Below, piece by piece: positions 1 through 20,907 of a stretch of 64,000 nucleotides of DNA. This stretch comes from Bolinopsis microptera (Eukaryota > Ctenophora > Tentaculata > Lobata > Bolinopsidae): assembly GCF_026151205.1 (NCBI RefSeq), contig NC_087078.1, forward strand, positions 9,874,675 to 9,938,674, read 5' to 3'. The first letter of the stretch is position 1, and each line of letters opens with the position of its first letter. Made by a program: the position numbers and the translations under genes. Below the pieces are notes generated by a model that saw nothing but the letters and a program-made list of their open reading frames with translations, did not search any database and was not told where the DNA came from.

Positions 1-409
1 ATTAATGTCAATGTCAGTTTGGGGTTTTTATGGAATACTGACATTAATTGACGTTGCATCACCCCCGTGTGCACTGTGTATGTTAATGTTATGATATTAT
101 GAACACACAGAGTTATCCTATGATAATGAGCGTTGACAGTGTCTCTAAATCTAGCTAATCGTTCTAAACGGTTCCACGATAATAGTTGAACTCTAAATTT
201 ACTTAGTTTACTTTTAGAGTTTTAGTATAACATGAAGTACTTTTTGGTTATGGACCGTCTATTCAACGAATTTGTTGCATATTTACAAACGTTGCAGAAT
301 ATAAACTTGAAGTGATAGTTACTGTGCACTTGAAGAGTCATGTATCAAGACCGACGAGATCGATAAAGCTGAATTTTTGATAGTTCCCGCTTGAGTTTGT
401 ACTTAAATA
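1..409. other. Intergenic, no gene seen
   Basis: AT-rich sequence. I see no coding exon, RNA gene or clear repeat here before the MITE that begins at 410. Confidence 0.5.
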
Positions 410-1166
410 CAGGGTGGGCCAAAAGTCAGTGTGCAAACGTTGGGTCTTATACCTCCGCCGTGTTTTATATTTGAGGGTTGTTGCTTTGCAGATGGTTTAC
501 TGTACCTACTGGTTCGAGGATTCCGTCAGCAAAATTTGAAAATTCGAATATTTTAGACCACGCCCATTCAATATTAAAACACTTATATTGTACTCTAGAT
601 GTCTAATTTTTTTCAGAGACAGTAGATTAATAAATGTTGCATATGATCTGAAAATATGAGGCAAAACGGATTAGAAATGACGAAGTTATCAATCATTTTC
701 TGTATCTCGTTAACAAAATTAACTGGGTGATTATGTGACACCGCGACACGACACCTTAATTGGGCAGCCTTCATGATTCCCATAATGTTTAACGGGGAGG
801 TTAACGGGGTCACCTAATCACGTGATTAGGTAAACCAATCACCTGATCACACGTAATGAATAACCTCGTTAAGGTTCATATCTCGGTCATCTGAGAAGCT
901 AGAACCCTCATTTTTTCAGGGCAAACGTAATTTAAATGGCCAAACACAATTCAATAAAATTTGGCTCGATCCGACTATCCAAACTATCAAATAAATGCGA
1001 AAATGAACCTTCTTTTGAAAAAAATGAACACAAATATGTTTCGATTTGACAAATTTCTCGAACCAGTGTTGGTAGTAAGTCATACCAGAACAAATTATTT
1101 CAATTGGGCACTCAGTGACTGAGCTATTAAGGCCATCGTTTGCACACTGACTTTTGGCCCACCCTG
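410..1166. mobile_element. Non-autonomous mariner/Tc1-like MITE, 757 bp
   Basis: The ends are perfect 30-bp inverted repeats: 410-439 begins CAGGGTGGGCCAAAAGTCAG and 1137-1166 is its exact reverse complement. The element is flanked on both sides by TA (408-409 and 1167-1168), the target duplication of Tc1/mariner elements. A terminus of the form CAGGGTG..CCAAAAGT is common in that superfamily. The interior has no transposase-length reading frame, so it must have moved in trans. Perfect ends suggest a recent insertion. Confidence 0.9.
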
Positions 1167-1930
1167 TATATTATAAGAACAGTCGACGTTGTATTTAAGA
1201 AATTAAAGTTGTTCAAAATATGCCGTGAGTTGCAAATTATGTTTTGTGATTACATATTCGACAGGTAAGTTTAAGCTTTAAATATTTTCAAAGTCGCTGA
1301 CTGACTCATGGAACTCTTAAATTTTGCCAACTCTAAACCGCGTCCATACTTCAACCTGCTTTTAAAATATACTCTTAACTTACTACTTTTGTAATTTTAA
1401 TAGTAAAGACATCTAGTTGCAACTATGCTGAGAAAATTTGTCGATTAATATGTCAACAGTTATCTGTCCTCACATTGGATATTTTAATAAAATTATCTTC
1501 CAAATTTAATAAATACAGCTAAGTTACGTGTGCCAATGACGGTCTGACTGTCTGAGGCCCATGATATCCAGCTCGGCCTTTTATTCGCGAATAATGGTAT
1601 ATTTTACATCCCCAGACGGAACCCAGGCATATTTACCGCAGCTCATTGGCAAACAAAACTGTTGTTTTTTGTTGTAATATAGTTGGAGGCCAAACTGCTG
1701 CTTCGTGTCAGTTCGGCTGTTCTTTTTAGTACTAGTATCAACTACGGAGCTTTTGTTATCTTTTAACCAGTTGTATCACTCATTGATTAATCATTTATTA
1801 ATCACTTAATCACTCACAGTTTTATCAGTTGATTACTCAAAATGACAATTATATATACCATGATCATGAAGCACATAAGATATGATATGGTTGTTAATTT
1901 ATCAACACTTCTGTCCAGGAAGGATACCTA
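1167..1930. other. Upstream region of the class C GPCR gene
   Basis: No exon recognised. It presumably contains the promoter and 5' UTR of the receptor gene that starts at 1931. No clear TATA box or other motif was fixed. Confidence 0.4.
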
Positions 1931-4771
1931 ATGTTGTTGTGTGGTGTTAGTATTGCACTGATCATCTCCAGTACCTTACAGTCAGACTGCTCTGAAGATG
2001 ATCTGTACAAACCTATCGACAGTGAACCTGGAGACTTTATAATTGCTGGAATCTTCAACGTTGGCAAGGTTAGTCTACTAGATAACGTTCAGATTGTCAG
2101 TGATACTATAACGAATACAGAATTTTAGAGACTCACCATGTACATAATGTGTTGGATCTCAGTGTGCTTGGTTCGGGATAAGTACAACACTTTTATTCAG
2201 GTGGAGACAAGAGAAGAAATGACGGCTGAAGGGAGGAAAAAGCTAACAAAGTATTGCTCGTACGATAAAGCTTTAATGTGGGGTATCCAGAAGATGCTAG
2301 CTCTACGAGATACTGTGGAGAGGGAACAGGAGCGGTTCAGGTTTGTTGTTACCATGGTAACGGTTCAGGTTTGTAACATTAGAAAAGTAATAAGTAGCTC
2401 AGTTTGAGGTAGGATGCTTAGAAATAAGATTGAGAGATTAGTGAATGTTAGTAATGATAAAAGGAATGTTACCATGGTAAAGAGATACGTTACGTCCGCT
2501 GTACAAACACTACGATTTCAGAAAACTGAACAAGACGTTGGGCTATGAAATCTACGATTCTTGCAACAGCTACACCACAGTGGGACAGATCTCCAACATC
2601 ATCGCATCTAAGACAAACATAATCGGAGTCGCAGCTCCGGATTTCAAGGACTTTGTCAAATTCTCTGCACAACAAGTCACCTCCTTCAACATCCCCATGT
2701 TCACCTACGTGTACAATGATAACGAGATGATGAACGACAAGATATTCCCCTCACTTTTCTCTCTAACAGACACAGAACAGGTCGAAGGGGACATAATTAT
2801 CAGTTTTTTGAAGTTGATGAACTTTAGGTATGTTGATATTTGGTATCACAAGTTCTCAAAAGACATGGCTATGCATGTTTATGAGAAATATGTCAGTACC
2901 GTAGAGTCCGGGTGTGGTAGAATTGAAGAGGTTTCCAATATTTCTCAGATTGTAAACATTGATAAGAGTTACGGGAAGTCTGGTGGAAGTAATTCAAGTT
3001 CACAGGTGCAACTTATATTGTCAAACAGTCGGGCAACAACACTTGCTATGATTGAGCACATGACAGAAAATCTGAACTTCAAGAACAAAATCTACATTTT
3101 TGGGATTTCGAATGGGAGGAAAAACTACCTCCAAAGTTATATCCCCGTATTCAAGAAAGAGCCCGGAAACACCTTAATACTACCTTTAGCAGCATTGCTA
3201 AACGCGGAAGTGAAAGTGCTGACGGAGAAACTGAAAGCGAAGGAAGCTTCTAGAAATAGCAACCTGGATAAAATAGAAGAGGATATAAGAGATAGGCTAA
3301 AGTGGTACGAGGGAGGAACCGGTTATGATAGTACGATGACAAGTTGGATGCCATATGTAGTGGGCGGGGTTAAAATACTTACCCAATCACTACATGAATA
3401 TCTGGTCGAGTCATCAGGGGATATTTGTATGGATCACTTGAGAGAGCTCATCTTCGAAACATTGATAAACAGAAAAACCAAGAAGCAGGTTTTGATTGAT
3501 GACGTCCTCACGATTGATTTTAGTTTGGATAAAAGAGTCGTTACAACAGGTTACGAAATCGGAGTCTACCAGAGCACCAGTGACTCATATTCCATCCTGG
3601 GAAAAGCGTTCTCAGACTCAATAACAGTGTCAAACAGCACTCTCCTGAACGAAATATCAGACTACAACCAAACCTGCTCGGAATCATGCAGACCAGGATT
3701 CTACAGCACCAGGAAATGGAACAAAAGCGATCTGTCGTGTTGCTGGAACTGTAGGTCATGTGACGCCTACTCAATCTCAACCGAAATAAACTCAGCAGGA
3801 TGCACAACCTGCAAAGATGACGAAGCAGCTAATGATAACAACACTGAATGCAACGAGGTTAAGAGATATACATTGAGAGTGACTCCCCTTTTTTTATAGC
3901 AGGGGTAGTGTGCGCTGGGGCAGGGTTACTGGTGGTAATAGTGTTCGGGGTGATCGTGGTTAGGCACAAAGACAGCGCTTCCATCAGAGCTTCTGATACG
4001 GGTTATCTTTATGTCATGTTAGTGGGTCTAGCTGTTGGATTCATCACAAGTGTGGTCCCTCTGTTGAAACCACACGAGATGTCCTGTAGAGCTGAGTATT
4101 TCGGTGTTATGGCTTTCACAACATTAGTATCCACAAATCTGGCTCTAAAGTGCAACAAGATATACGAGATATTCCGGGCTGCTAACAGTTTTGAGACTCC
4201 TAGATGCGGTTGGATGATGAAGAAGACAATTCTGGTTAACTTGTTGTCTCTGCTCTTCACCCTGACTCTAGCACTACTGGATGTGTTGGTCTGGGGACCC
4301 AGCTGGATAAAAGAGAGACTACACAAACACCATAACCCTTACTATCTGGTATGCCAATCGCACGATAACCACAGTTTCTTCATCCTAATAATTCCTCTTA
4401 TTTTCCCAGCGGTCGCTTTCATCGTCGCCCTAGTCCTAGCATTCAAGATGCGGAACTTCCCCCACAATTTCCGGGAAACACTGAACATATTCGCAGCAAC
4501 CCTGATAGCTCTCTTGTGTTGCATTATGTTCTTAACGGGGTACTCCCTTGCGGAAAACTATTTTAAAGGTCTCCTCAGGGCTATAGTGACCTTCGTTACA
4601 TCTCTCTCATTCCTTCTCTGTATCTTTCTACCAAAGATCTATTTCCTGTTCAAGAATCATAACGAGGACGCCACCAGAAGGGAGTTGAAGAATTATATTA
4701 ACCGAGCCCAGACTATAGTTAACAGAGTTAGTACAAGGACTGTCTCGTCATCAATAACTTCTCACTCATAG
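1931..4771 (+). CDS. Class C (metabotropic glutamate-like) GPCR, with an apparent frameshift
   Basis: Seven-helix neurotransmitter-type receptor with an extracellular Venus-flytrap domain. Exons: 1931-2068 (signal peptide, then PGDFIIAGIF, the conserved start of the flytrap), 2201-2340, and 2522 onwards; phases agree across both introns (codon AGA is split 2340/2522). The flytrap shows LGYEIYDSC. A cysteine-rich domain follows (SESCRPGF, CCWNC, SAGCTTC). The 7TM part ends near 4771 and has class C marks: RNFPHNF in a cytoplasmic loop, LPKIYFLFKN at the end of TM7, and the SCRAEYFG/VCQS cysteine pair. Between about 3857 and 3880 the flytrap/CRD frame closes at TAG (3897-3899), while the TM1 frame is open upstream only to a TAA at 3860. 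No acceptor restores the phase. The gene is therefore a pseudogene, has a sequencing indel, or uses an unusual splice. The endogenous ligand cannot be inferred. Confidence 0.85.
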
Positions 4772-5048
4772 GTTCATACGCTCACGTGACTCTTAACATG
4801 TGGTCACGTGACTTGTAACAAAGCGTGACCCTTAATATACGGGTTTTAAAAACTTTGACGAGTTTAACAGATTATTTAACGTTATTCTTTTAAAGATGAA
4901 AAGCGATGCCACATGATTTATGATGTATGTTGTCGAGAATTCTGTATAATTCTGTATAATTTTATAAATCAGCATGACTATTGCCCGCATTTTGCGGACG
5001 CTTCAGTTATTACTAATTTTATTTGTACAAACATATTCTTACAAGACA

Positions 5049-5054
5049 AATAAA
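5049..5054 (+). terminator. AATAAA polyadenylation signal of the GPCR gene
   Basis: AATAAA lies about 280 bp after the receptor stop codon and before the convergent NAA15 3' end. It is the only well-placed + strand signal in this gap. Confidence 0.5.
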
Positions 5055-5079
5055 CACATAAATATTAAAACAAGGCGCA

Positions 5080-5083
5080 TTTA

Positions 5084-5085
<2 letters not shown>
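5080..5085 (-). terminator. AATAAA overlapping the NAA15-like stop codon
   Basis: Read on the minus strand, the stop codon TAA (5086-5084) runs directly into AATAAA (5085-5080). The 3' UTR would be only about 20-30 nt and would end within 50 bp of the convergent GPCR signal. Confidence 0.5.
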
Positions 5086-15057
<9,972 letters not shown>

Positions 15058-15654
15058 TAGGGACTCTTTACTGCATAGCTGGGTTAAAATCGGGAGGGTT
15101 ATTAACGAAATTAATGGTGAAAGTATTTTACCTCAACACCAATGCATCATAATTAAAAGGGGCTAATATATTATAAATATGTATTTTGAACCGCTAAATT
15201 TAAGTAGTTGCATTCATTGGTTTTAAATCAATCAACAAGGGAATTTTTACCCAACAGAAAATTAAAATAGAAACTTGAGCTTTACTTGTCAGAAAAGTCC
15301 GAAGATATTTTTTCTCAGATCTTACTTCAAATTTGACAGCTAGTTTAATGGTGATAAGATGCATATTCATTATTTAATCGATTGTATGACTAGATCAATA
15401 AACAGCAGCTCTCAAAACTTGAAAATACAAGTATAACAATATTTACAAAAATTAAACTCAATCAACTGCCACAACAACTTCACTGGTTATATTGTGATCC
15501 TAACTATTAAGGAGTGCCGTAGCATTTTTAGTATTTATTCGAAGAAAATCTTATGATGAAAAATTAATTGGCACCCGACTGAAATCCCTTGAGTCGAAAA
15601 AAAGAACTCAAAATTCAAATTAGCATTAAATTAATAAAGAGATAAAAATGAAGC
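15058..15654. other. Intergenic NAA15 - EIF2B5
   Basis: AT-rich spacer between two minus-strand genes. A minus-strand AATAAA at 15539-15534 lies about 115 bp after the EIF2B5 stop. No other feature was seen. Confidence 0.5.
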
Positions 15655-17646
15655 TTAATCGCTCTCAGACGATTCTTCTTCAGCCTCTTTCAACCAGACA
15701 ATAAACTTAGCAATGCTACTCTGTATATCATCGTCAGCACTATCACACCACTCCAGAATATACGACTCATCTAAAACATCCTCGTTATACAAAATATGCA
15801 AAATTTTCTGAGTGTCTGGAATCCTTGATTTTTCTAATGCCCAAGTTTCGATTTCGTCTAAAATAACCATCTGCGAGTCTCTGTCCTTAGCTAACTTGAT
15901 AAACATGGGACCAAAATATCCCACATATTTTGGGAATTCCTTGATTTCGGGACAAAGTTCCAGTAGTGCTCTTGTAGAATGCATCAACTGATCCGCCACT
16001 GAGATATTATACGCGTGCTTACTCGCATTAACTTCAATCAGTACATTATCAATATCCTTCTGTATAGCAAACCCAGCTTTGAAACTATCACACACCTCCC
16101 CATAGAACCCTACATCAGAATCTGGTTCAGGATCGCTGGGTACGGGCGTGGAATCCGAACTATCTGATATCTCATCAAATTCACTGCAATCTGGATGCCT
16201 GACATACCACTTTCTATTGAACTCCGCTCTCTCCATATCCCCCTCCTCATCACTACTGTTATCTTCATCACTCCGGTATATAACACCCCAGTGATCCGCT
16301 CCCAGCACGTCTGTTTCCGAGATATTATCCGGGTCACTGCACCGTGTATCCTCACTGTCGTTAGAACACTCAGAGTCATTGCGCATGTGCCTGGGCCCTG
16401 CTACTGTGACCCTTGTACCTGCCTTGAGAACTGTGTTGGGTCCTACAACTGTATCGTAGGACAGGATGCACCCAGCGGAGACGGTGGTGCCTTGTTTAAC
16501 TGTAGCGCCACTACACAGCACCGCACTATCAATCACACAGTCATCCTTTATCGTTACTTCGTCCCAGATATAAGAGTTAGTTATCTTAACATTAGCACCA
16601 ATCTCACATTTCCTCCCTATAACACAGTCCACTATATTAGTGTTCCTATCAATAGTAGTTTCTGAACCCACTATAGTGTTCTGATGAATGACAGCCTTGT
16701 AGGGACGCACTGAGTTAGGTAGATATACTCCCCGTCTCCTGTAGATGTACTGGTCCTCGGGTGGGCTGTTGTTATCAGGAACCACTGGGTAAGTCCACCT
16801 GTTGATTATGTCGTGACTTACTGAGGCGTAAGTGCGTAAGTTACTGACCCGAGCTGCGTAGCTGTGTTCTAGGATGTGGATGTAGATTGTTTCGTTGCAC
16901 ATTTCTTCGTCCACGATGATGCCTTTTATGAAGGAGTCCATGTCTTGGATGTCAAAGTGATCGGTGAATCGTGAGGGGACATGCGCCTCGCAAATCATAA
17001 CATATGTGTTCATCAGATCGTATCTGAAGTCCATTACATCGTGATTGTTGAACAGCTCGAGATCATAATCAAATCTTTTAGAGTTAGCGTTACGGAAGCG
17101 GAGGAGGCGGTTTGTATCAGGGTTCATACACACTACCACATCATCCTCCAGACCTCTTGTGGGGTGCCCTGGCATGACTTTCTTGAAGATACAAGTCATG
17201 ATAGCATCTTTATCCTTCTCCTTGGTTGCTTGGTGAGTCTCCATAGCTGCTCGCATATCCATGTTGGATATCATGTCTCCTGTCACCAAGATAAAGGGAC
17301 CTCGTAACACTCCTTCGTCACTTAACTCCCTCATAGCATCTCCCAGACTGTTACATTTGTCTGCGTTCATCTTCTTGTTCCGTATTGTCACCAGCTCGTT
17401 CCGGTCCATGTATCTGCTCTCTGAGATGTGCTTGTCAATGAGGGTGCCGTGCGCGCGCGACAGGATTATCAGGTCGTGGAAACCATTACTGATGAGGTGC
17501 TGCAAGCAGTAGTCTATCAGGGGTTTGTTAGCCAGGGGGAGGAGACAGCGGGGCTTTTCAAGGGTGATGGGTTTGAAACGGGAGTTGAAGCTGTCAGCTA
17601 CTATTACAGCTTGTCGTGGGATATTGTCGTTTGCAGGCATTCTCAT
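15655..17646 (-). CDS. EIF2B5: Translation initiation factor eIF2B subunit epsilon, intronless
   Basis: Catalytic subunit of the guanine nucleotide exchange factor that reloads eIF2 with GTP in the cytosol. It has 663 residues in one exon. The N-terminal nucleotidyltransferase-like domain begins AVIVADSFNSRFKPITLEKP and LLPLANKPLIDY. The left-handed beta-helix hexapeptides run from about residue 310 to 410 (NTIVGSETTIDRNTNIVDC, IGRKCEIGANVKITNSYIWD). After an acidic linker (SDEDNSSDEEGD) the C-terminal W2/HEAT domain spans roughly residues 520-655 and ends in an acidic tail (WLKEAEEESSESD), as in the family. Length is close to the usual 700-720. The start MRMPANDN is the first Met of the frame; M3 is an alternative. 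Neighbouring genes have introns, so the lack of introns may reflect retrocopy replacement or intron loss. No inactivating change is seen. Confidence 0.95.
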   Translation of the reverse strand: MRMPANDNIPRQAVIVADSFNSRFKPITLEKPRCLLPLANKPLIDYCLQHLISNGFHDLIILSRAHGTLIDKHISESRYMDRNELVTIRNKKMNADKCNSLGDAMRELSDEGVLRGPFILVTGDMISNMDMRAAMETHQATKEKDKDAIMTCIFKKVMPGHPTRGLEDDVVVCMNPDTNRLLRFRNANSKRFDYDLELFNNHDVMDFRYDLMNTYVMICEAHVPSRFTDHFDIQDMDSFIKGIIVDEEMCNETIYIHILEHSYAARVSNLRTYASVSHDIINRWTYPVVPDNNSPPEDQYIYRRRGVYLPNSVRPYKAVIHQNTIVGSETTIDRNTNIVDCVIGRKCEIGANVKITNSYIWDEVTIKDDCVIDSAVLCSGATVKQGTTVSAGCILSYDTVVGPNTVLKAGTRVTVAGPRHMRNDSECSNDSEDTRCSDPDNISETDVLGADHWGVIYRSDEDNSSDEEGDMERAEFNRKWYVRHPDCSEFDEISDSSDSTPVPSDPEPDSDVGFYGEVCDSFKAGFAIQKDIDNVLIEVNASKHAYNISVADQLMHSTRALLELCPEIKEFPKYVGYFGPMFIKLAKDRDSQMVILDEIETWALEKSRIPDTQKILHILYNEDVLDESYILEWCDSADDDIQSSIAKFIVWLKEAEEESSESD

Positions 17647-18624
17647 GACTACCTGGATATAGTGTTGTTTCTTGTTAATTTAAACGGATAATTTAAAGCA
17701 CACATGAACTAAAATCATACTAAATAAATTACGACAACTGTCGTTGTAATCGTAAACAAAGCACCTTATACCTTCGTATGTAAAGGATAAACGTCTTCCA
17801 AAACCGATAAGGTATTAACAGTGCTTCTTAGTGAAACATAATATGTTATTGATTATAACTTGACGTAAATGTAATATTTGCTGCCGATAATATTTTATCA
17901 TAGTTTTAAAATCTGATGTATCTGAATGTAATTTTACGAAGTATAGGGTATCATGGAGTACAAATAATCGCACCGTCTTGACTGGTTTTTACCCCATTTG
18001 TTAAAAAGCAGTGATACTTCAAATGATTCCCCAAGAGGTTATGTAAAATAAATGGCAACCAAAAATGAACGAAACTACACAGTACAATGCACATATTATT
18101 ATGAACAGATGAATTATCGTAAAATTAGGAGAAATTTAAATTATGCACAATATGTAGGGCGTATACGTAGGCTTTCGAACAATAAAGATTGTAAAGAGTC
18201 TTTAGAATGTCTGAGACCCTGTCAGAAAGCGACTAATTATAAATATTAAATGTACCTTTTATTGCTAAGTTTATGTAATGGAATAATCATTTACTTTAAC
18301 CAATAAATATGTCATACATCAAACAACTGATAACTTACTATTGTACTATTGTATTATATAATTTCTACAAGCATAAAATACCGTAAACTAATTCTTTAAT
18401 CTACTGGTGCTTAAATTTAAAATTTTCAACATAATTTTTAATACGTAAGACAAAGGAAGTTCATAGACACCGCAAACCGGTTGCGAATTATAAAGAAATC
18501 AATAAATGTTACCCCCTAAAAAGGAGGAAATTCAACAGCTAGAGATACCGAATATCAAAATATCTGCACTAATTTTAGCTACCGAGTAATTACTAATTAG
18601 TAATTAGTAATTAGTAACTAGTAA
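17647..18624. other. Intergenic EIF2B5 - SPCS3
   Basis: AT-rich spacer that should hold the EIF2B5 promoter and the SPCS3 3' UTR. A 65-codon frame at 18052-18249 has no recognisable feature and is not called. Confidence 0.45.
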
Positions 18625-18840
18625 TTAGTAGCTGTAATCTGAAGGGAGGACGGTAGATACATGTTTCTCTCCGCGAACGTTTGGTAGTAAACCTGCGTTG
18701 GGAACCACATTCCAATGTAGGGAAATTGTCGTGTTTGCTCCTCTCATGTTGTTACCTGAATAAGTGGTGTAATACGGGGGGGGGGGGGGGGGCTAATTAC
18801 TAATTACTAATTAGTAATTACTAATAACTAATTAGTAACT
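18585..18840. repeat. TAATTAG tandem repeats and a G-run around the SPCS3 last exon
   Basis: (T)AATTAGTAATTA-type repeats occur at 18587-18630 and again at 18793-18838, with an 18-19 base G-run just before the second block. The SPCS3 stop codon (18627-18625) lies inside the first block. Confidence 0.75.
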
Positions 18841-20489
18841 CTCATATTGTTACCTGAATAACGGGTGAAATACTCCATTATGTGTGTCGATGTTATTGGT
18901 TACAGTATTTTATATGTACGGATTTAGCGAGCGGCAAATTTGAATGGGCAATCAATATTAATAAAAGTTTTACATAGTTACATGCTTGATATCGTAATAA
19001 ATATGCAGGTTCCAAAATCTTTCAGTACTCTATTTTGACTGATGGCTTAATAACACGTGGATATAAAAGTGAGACATACCATCGTCGAAGAAGTAATATT
19101 TAGTCCGGAGGTTCTTGAGGTCTACTACTGGGTTATCTCCTCTCATAACTATTTTATCCCACAACACAACCTGGACAGGGTTTGCTAAATTCAACAAATT
19201 TGAAAAATTAATTTATAGTCGAATTTACATTTTTAAATTATCAATCAATTATTCACAATTCTTCCATTTATCGTACAAATTTCTAACCTGATTAACAATG
19301 TTCTTCTCGTTAGAGTACTCCACGACCAAATACAGGAATATCATCTTCACATTCCAATGGAATGAGTCGGACATGTCGATCTTGAGGTCGTATCTAAGGA
19401 GAGTTAGGTCCAGGTACTCTCTTTTTCCTGACATGTGATCAGGCTGGTATCGTAACTGGGCATCGTTTACCTGAATCACAGCGGGGTTATTTGAAGTTGA
19501 TTATTTTAGTAGTGACTAGTGATACTACTAAAATCCTACTAAAATCCTAACCGAACACCAGTTTTATCTTTTAAGTTACTTGATTTACAGAGTAAAACTG
19601 TTCGTAGAAAGATTGTAGAAGCGATGTTTATATTGAGATTAAGTCCTGAAATGAATGATCGTTCTGAGTTGAGTTATTTGTACAAATATTTAGTCGATAT
19701 TTAACTAGTAAGTAATGTATTGATAGGACTATCTTGGATAGTAACCATGACAACCTAGTTATCGTTGCTTAAGTGCTGAGTTTATCAATAGTTTTGACAC
19801 ATGAATTGTGAATTCTGTTCAACCAGTTTTACGTTTACTAATTAGTATAGTATCATGAGTAGTACAGTATTTAGTTGTATTAGCTTACATTTCTTCTTGT
19901 CGTATTTTTTTTGTTGTTTTGAATTTTTTCAATTACATTTTTGGGTCATATTTCGTAAATTTTATTTCTCTGTTTTTGTTTGAATGTTATTTTAAATTTC
20001 TTTCCGTCGTTAATTTTACACATGTTTAACAATTTTATTACAGAACTGAAGAAGACGTAGTTACGTGGAATGATTATTTCTATTCAATAAAGTTTCTAGC
20101 TTAAAGTCTGCTGCTTCAATTTGTTCGCAAGTTAAGAGTGTAAAGAGAAATTCTCCAAGAGAAATCGACTAGTGATACCTTAGTAATTTAAGAAATTTAG
20201 TCTATTTGTAGTTGATTGTAAGAGATAGAGTTTCCTATAATTTGTAGTTGATTATTTAAGAAGTTGAGTTTTCTATTTGTCTACAAATAAGTGAGAGTAA
20301 AAAAGGTTTTTAATTTTGTGAGTTAGCTGTAAAAAATGTTTATCGTCACAGTAATGAACTAACCTTGAAATCGAATTTAGGTTCAACAGGAAGGTGCATG
20401 GTAGAGATGAACAACATTCCCGTACATATAGCCAACACTGACAGAGAGTTTGCCAGGATGACATTCGCTCTGGACGTTAAGTTATTCAT
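18625..20489 (-). CDS. SPCS3: Signal peptidase complex subunit 3
   Basis: Subunit of the ER signal peptidase, a type II membrane protein with a large lumenal domain. Exons (minus strand): 20489-20364, 19470-19288, 19170-19080, 18755-18625. All phases agree and give 176 residues, against about 180 in the family. The N-terminus MNNLTSRANVILANSLSVLA is the signal anchor. Lumenal motifs follow: FHWNVKMIFLYLVVEYS, VVLWDKIVMRGDNP, TKYYFFDDG, LHWNVVPNAGLLP. The C-terminus VLPSDYSY ends in TAA supplied by an AT repeat. It is a single-copy-type housekeeping gene with nothing missing. Confidence 0.95.
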
Positions 20490-20907
20490 CCTAGGAGAAA
20501 CGGGTTTGGGTAATGGTGGAACTGTATCTTCAACAAGCAGCTAGATAGTAACCATGGTAACCACACATAGTAACCAGAGTGAATATTTTAAATGAGAAGT
20601 TTTTTTGGGGAATTTGAACGATTTTTGTCAAGTCATTGAAAAGGACTCTTTCTAAAAGGATGATTATTTAACTATTTAATAAAGATTATTACCAACAAAT
20701 TTACACAAAAAGTCATAAACAATTACATCGAAATTATCAAACACCCGAAAACTTGAGTTACAGAGCTTCTTATTAAATTAATAAACTTTAGAAACACTGA
20801 AGAATACTTAAACTGAAAATGCAACTAGTTTAACGTGAAAAGTGAAAACTAAAAACCAGATTTAATGATTAATTAACTTTCAAGATCATGCCAAATCAAC
20901 AGCCCCC

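Noticed and set aside
18052-18249. 65-codon frame in the EIF2B5-SPCS3 spacer
   Set aside because: No homology, signal peptide or splice context seen.
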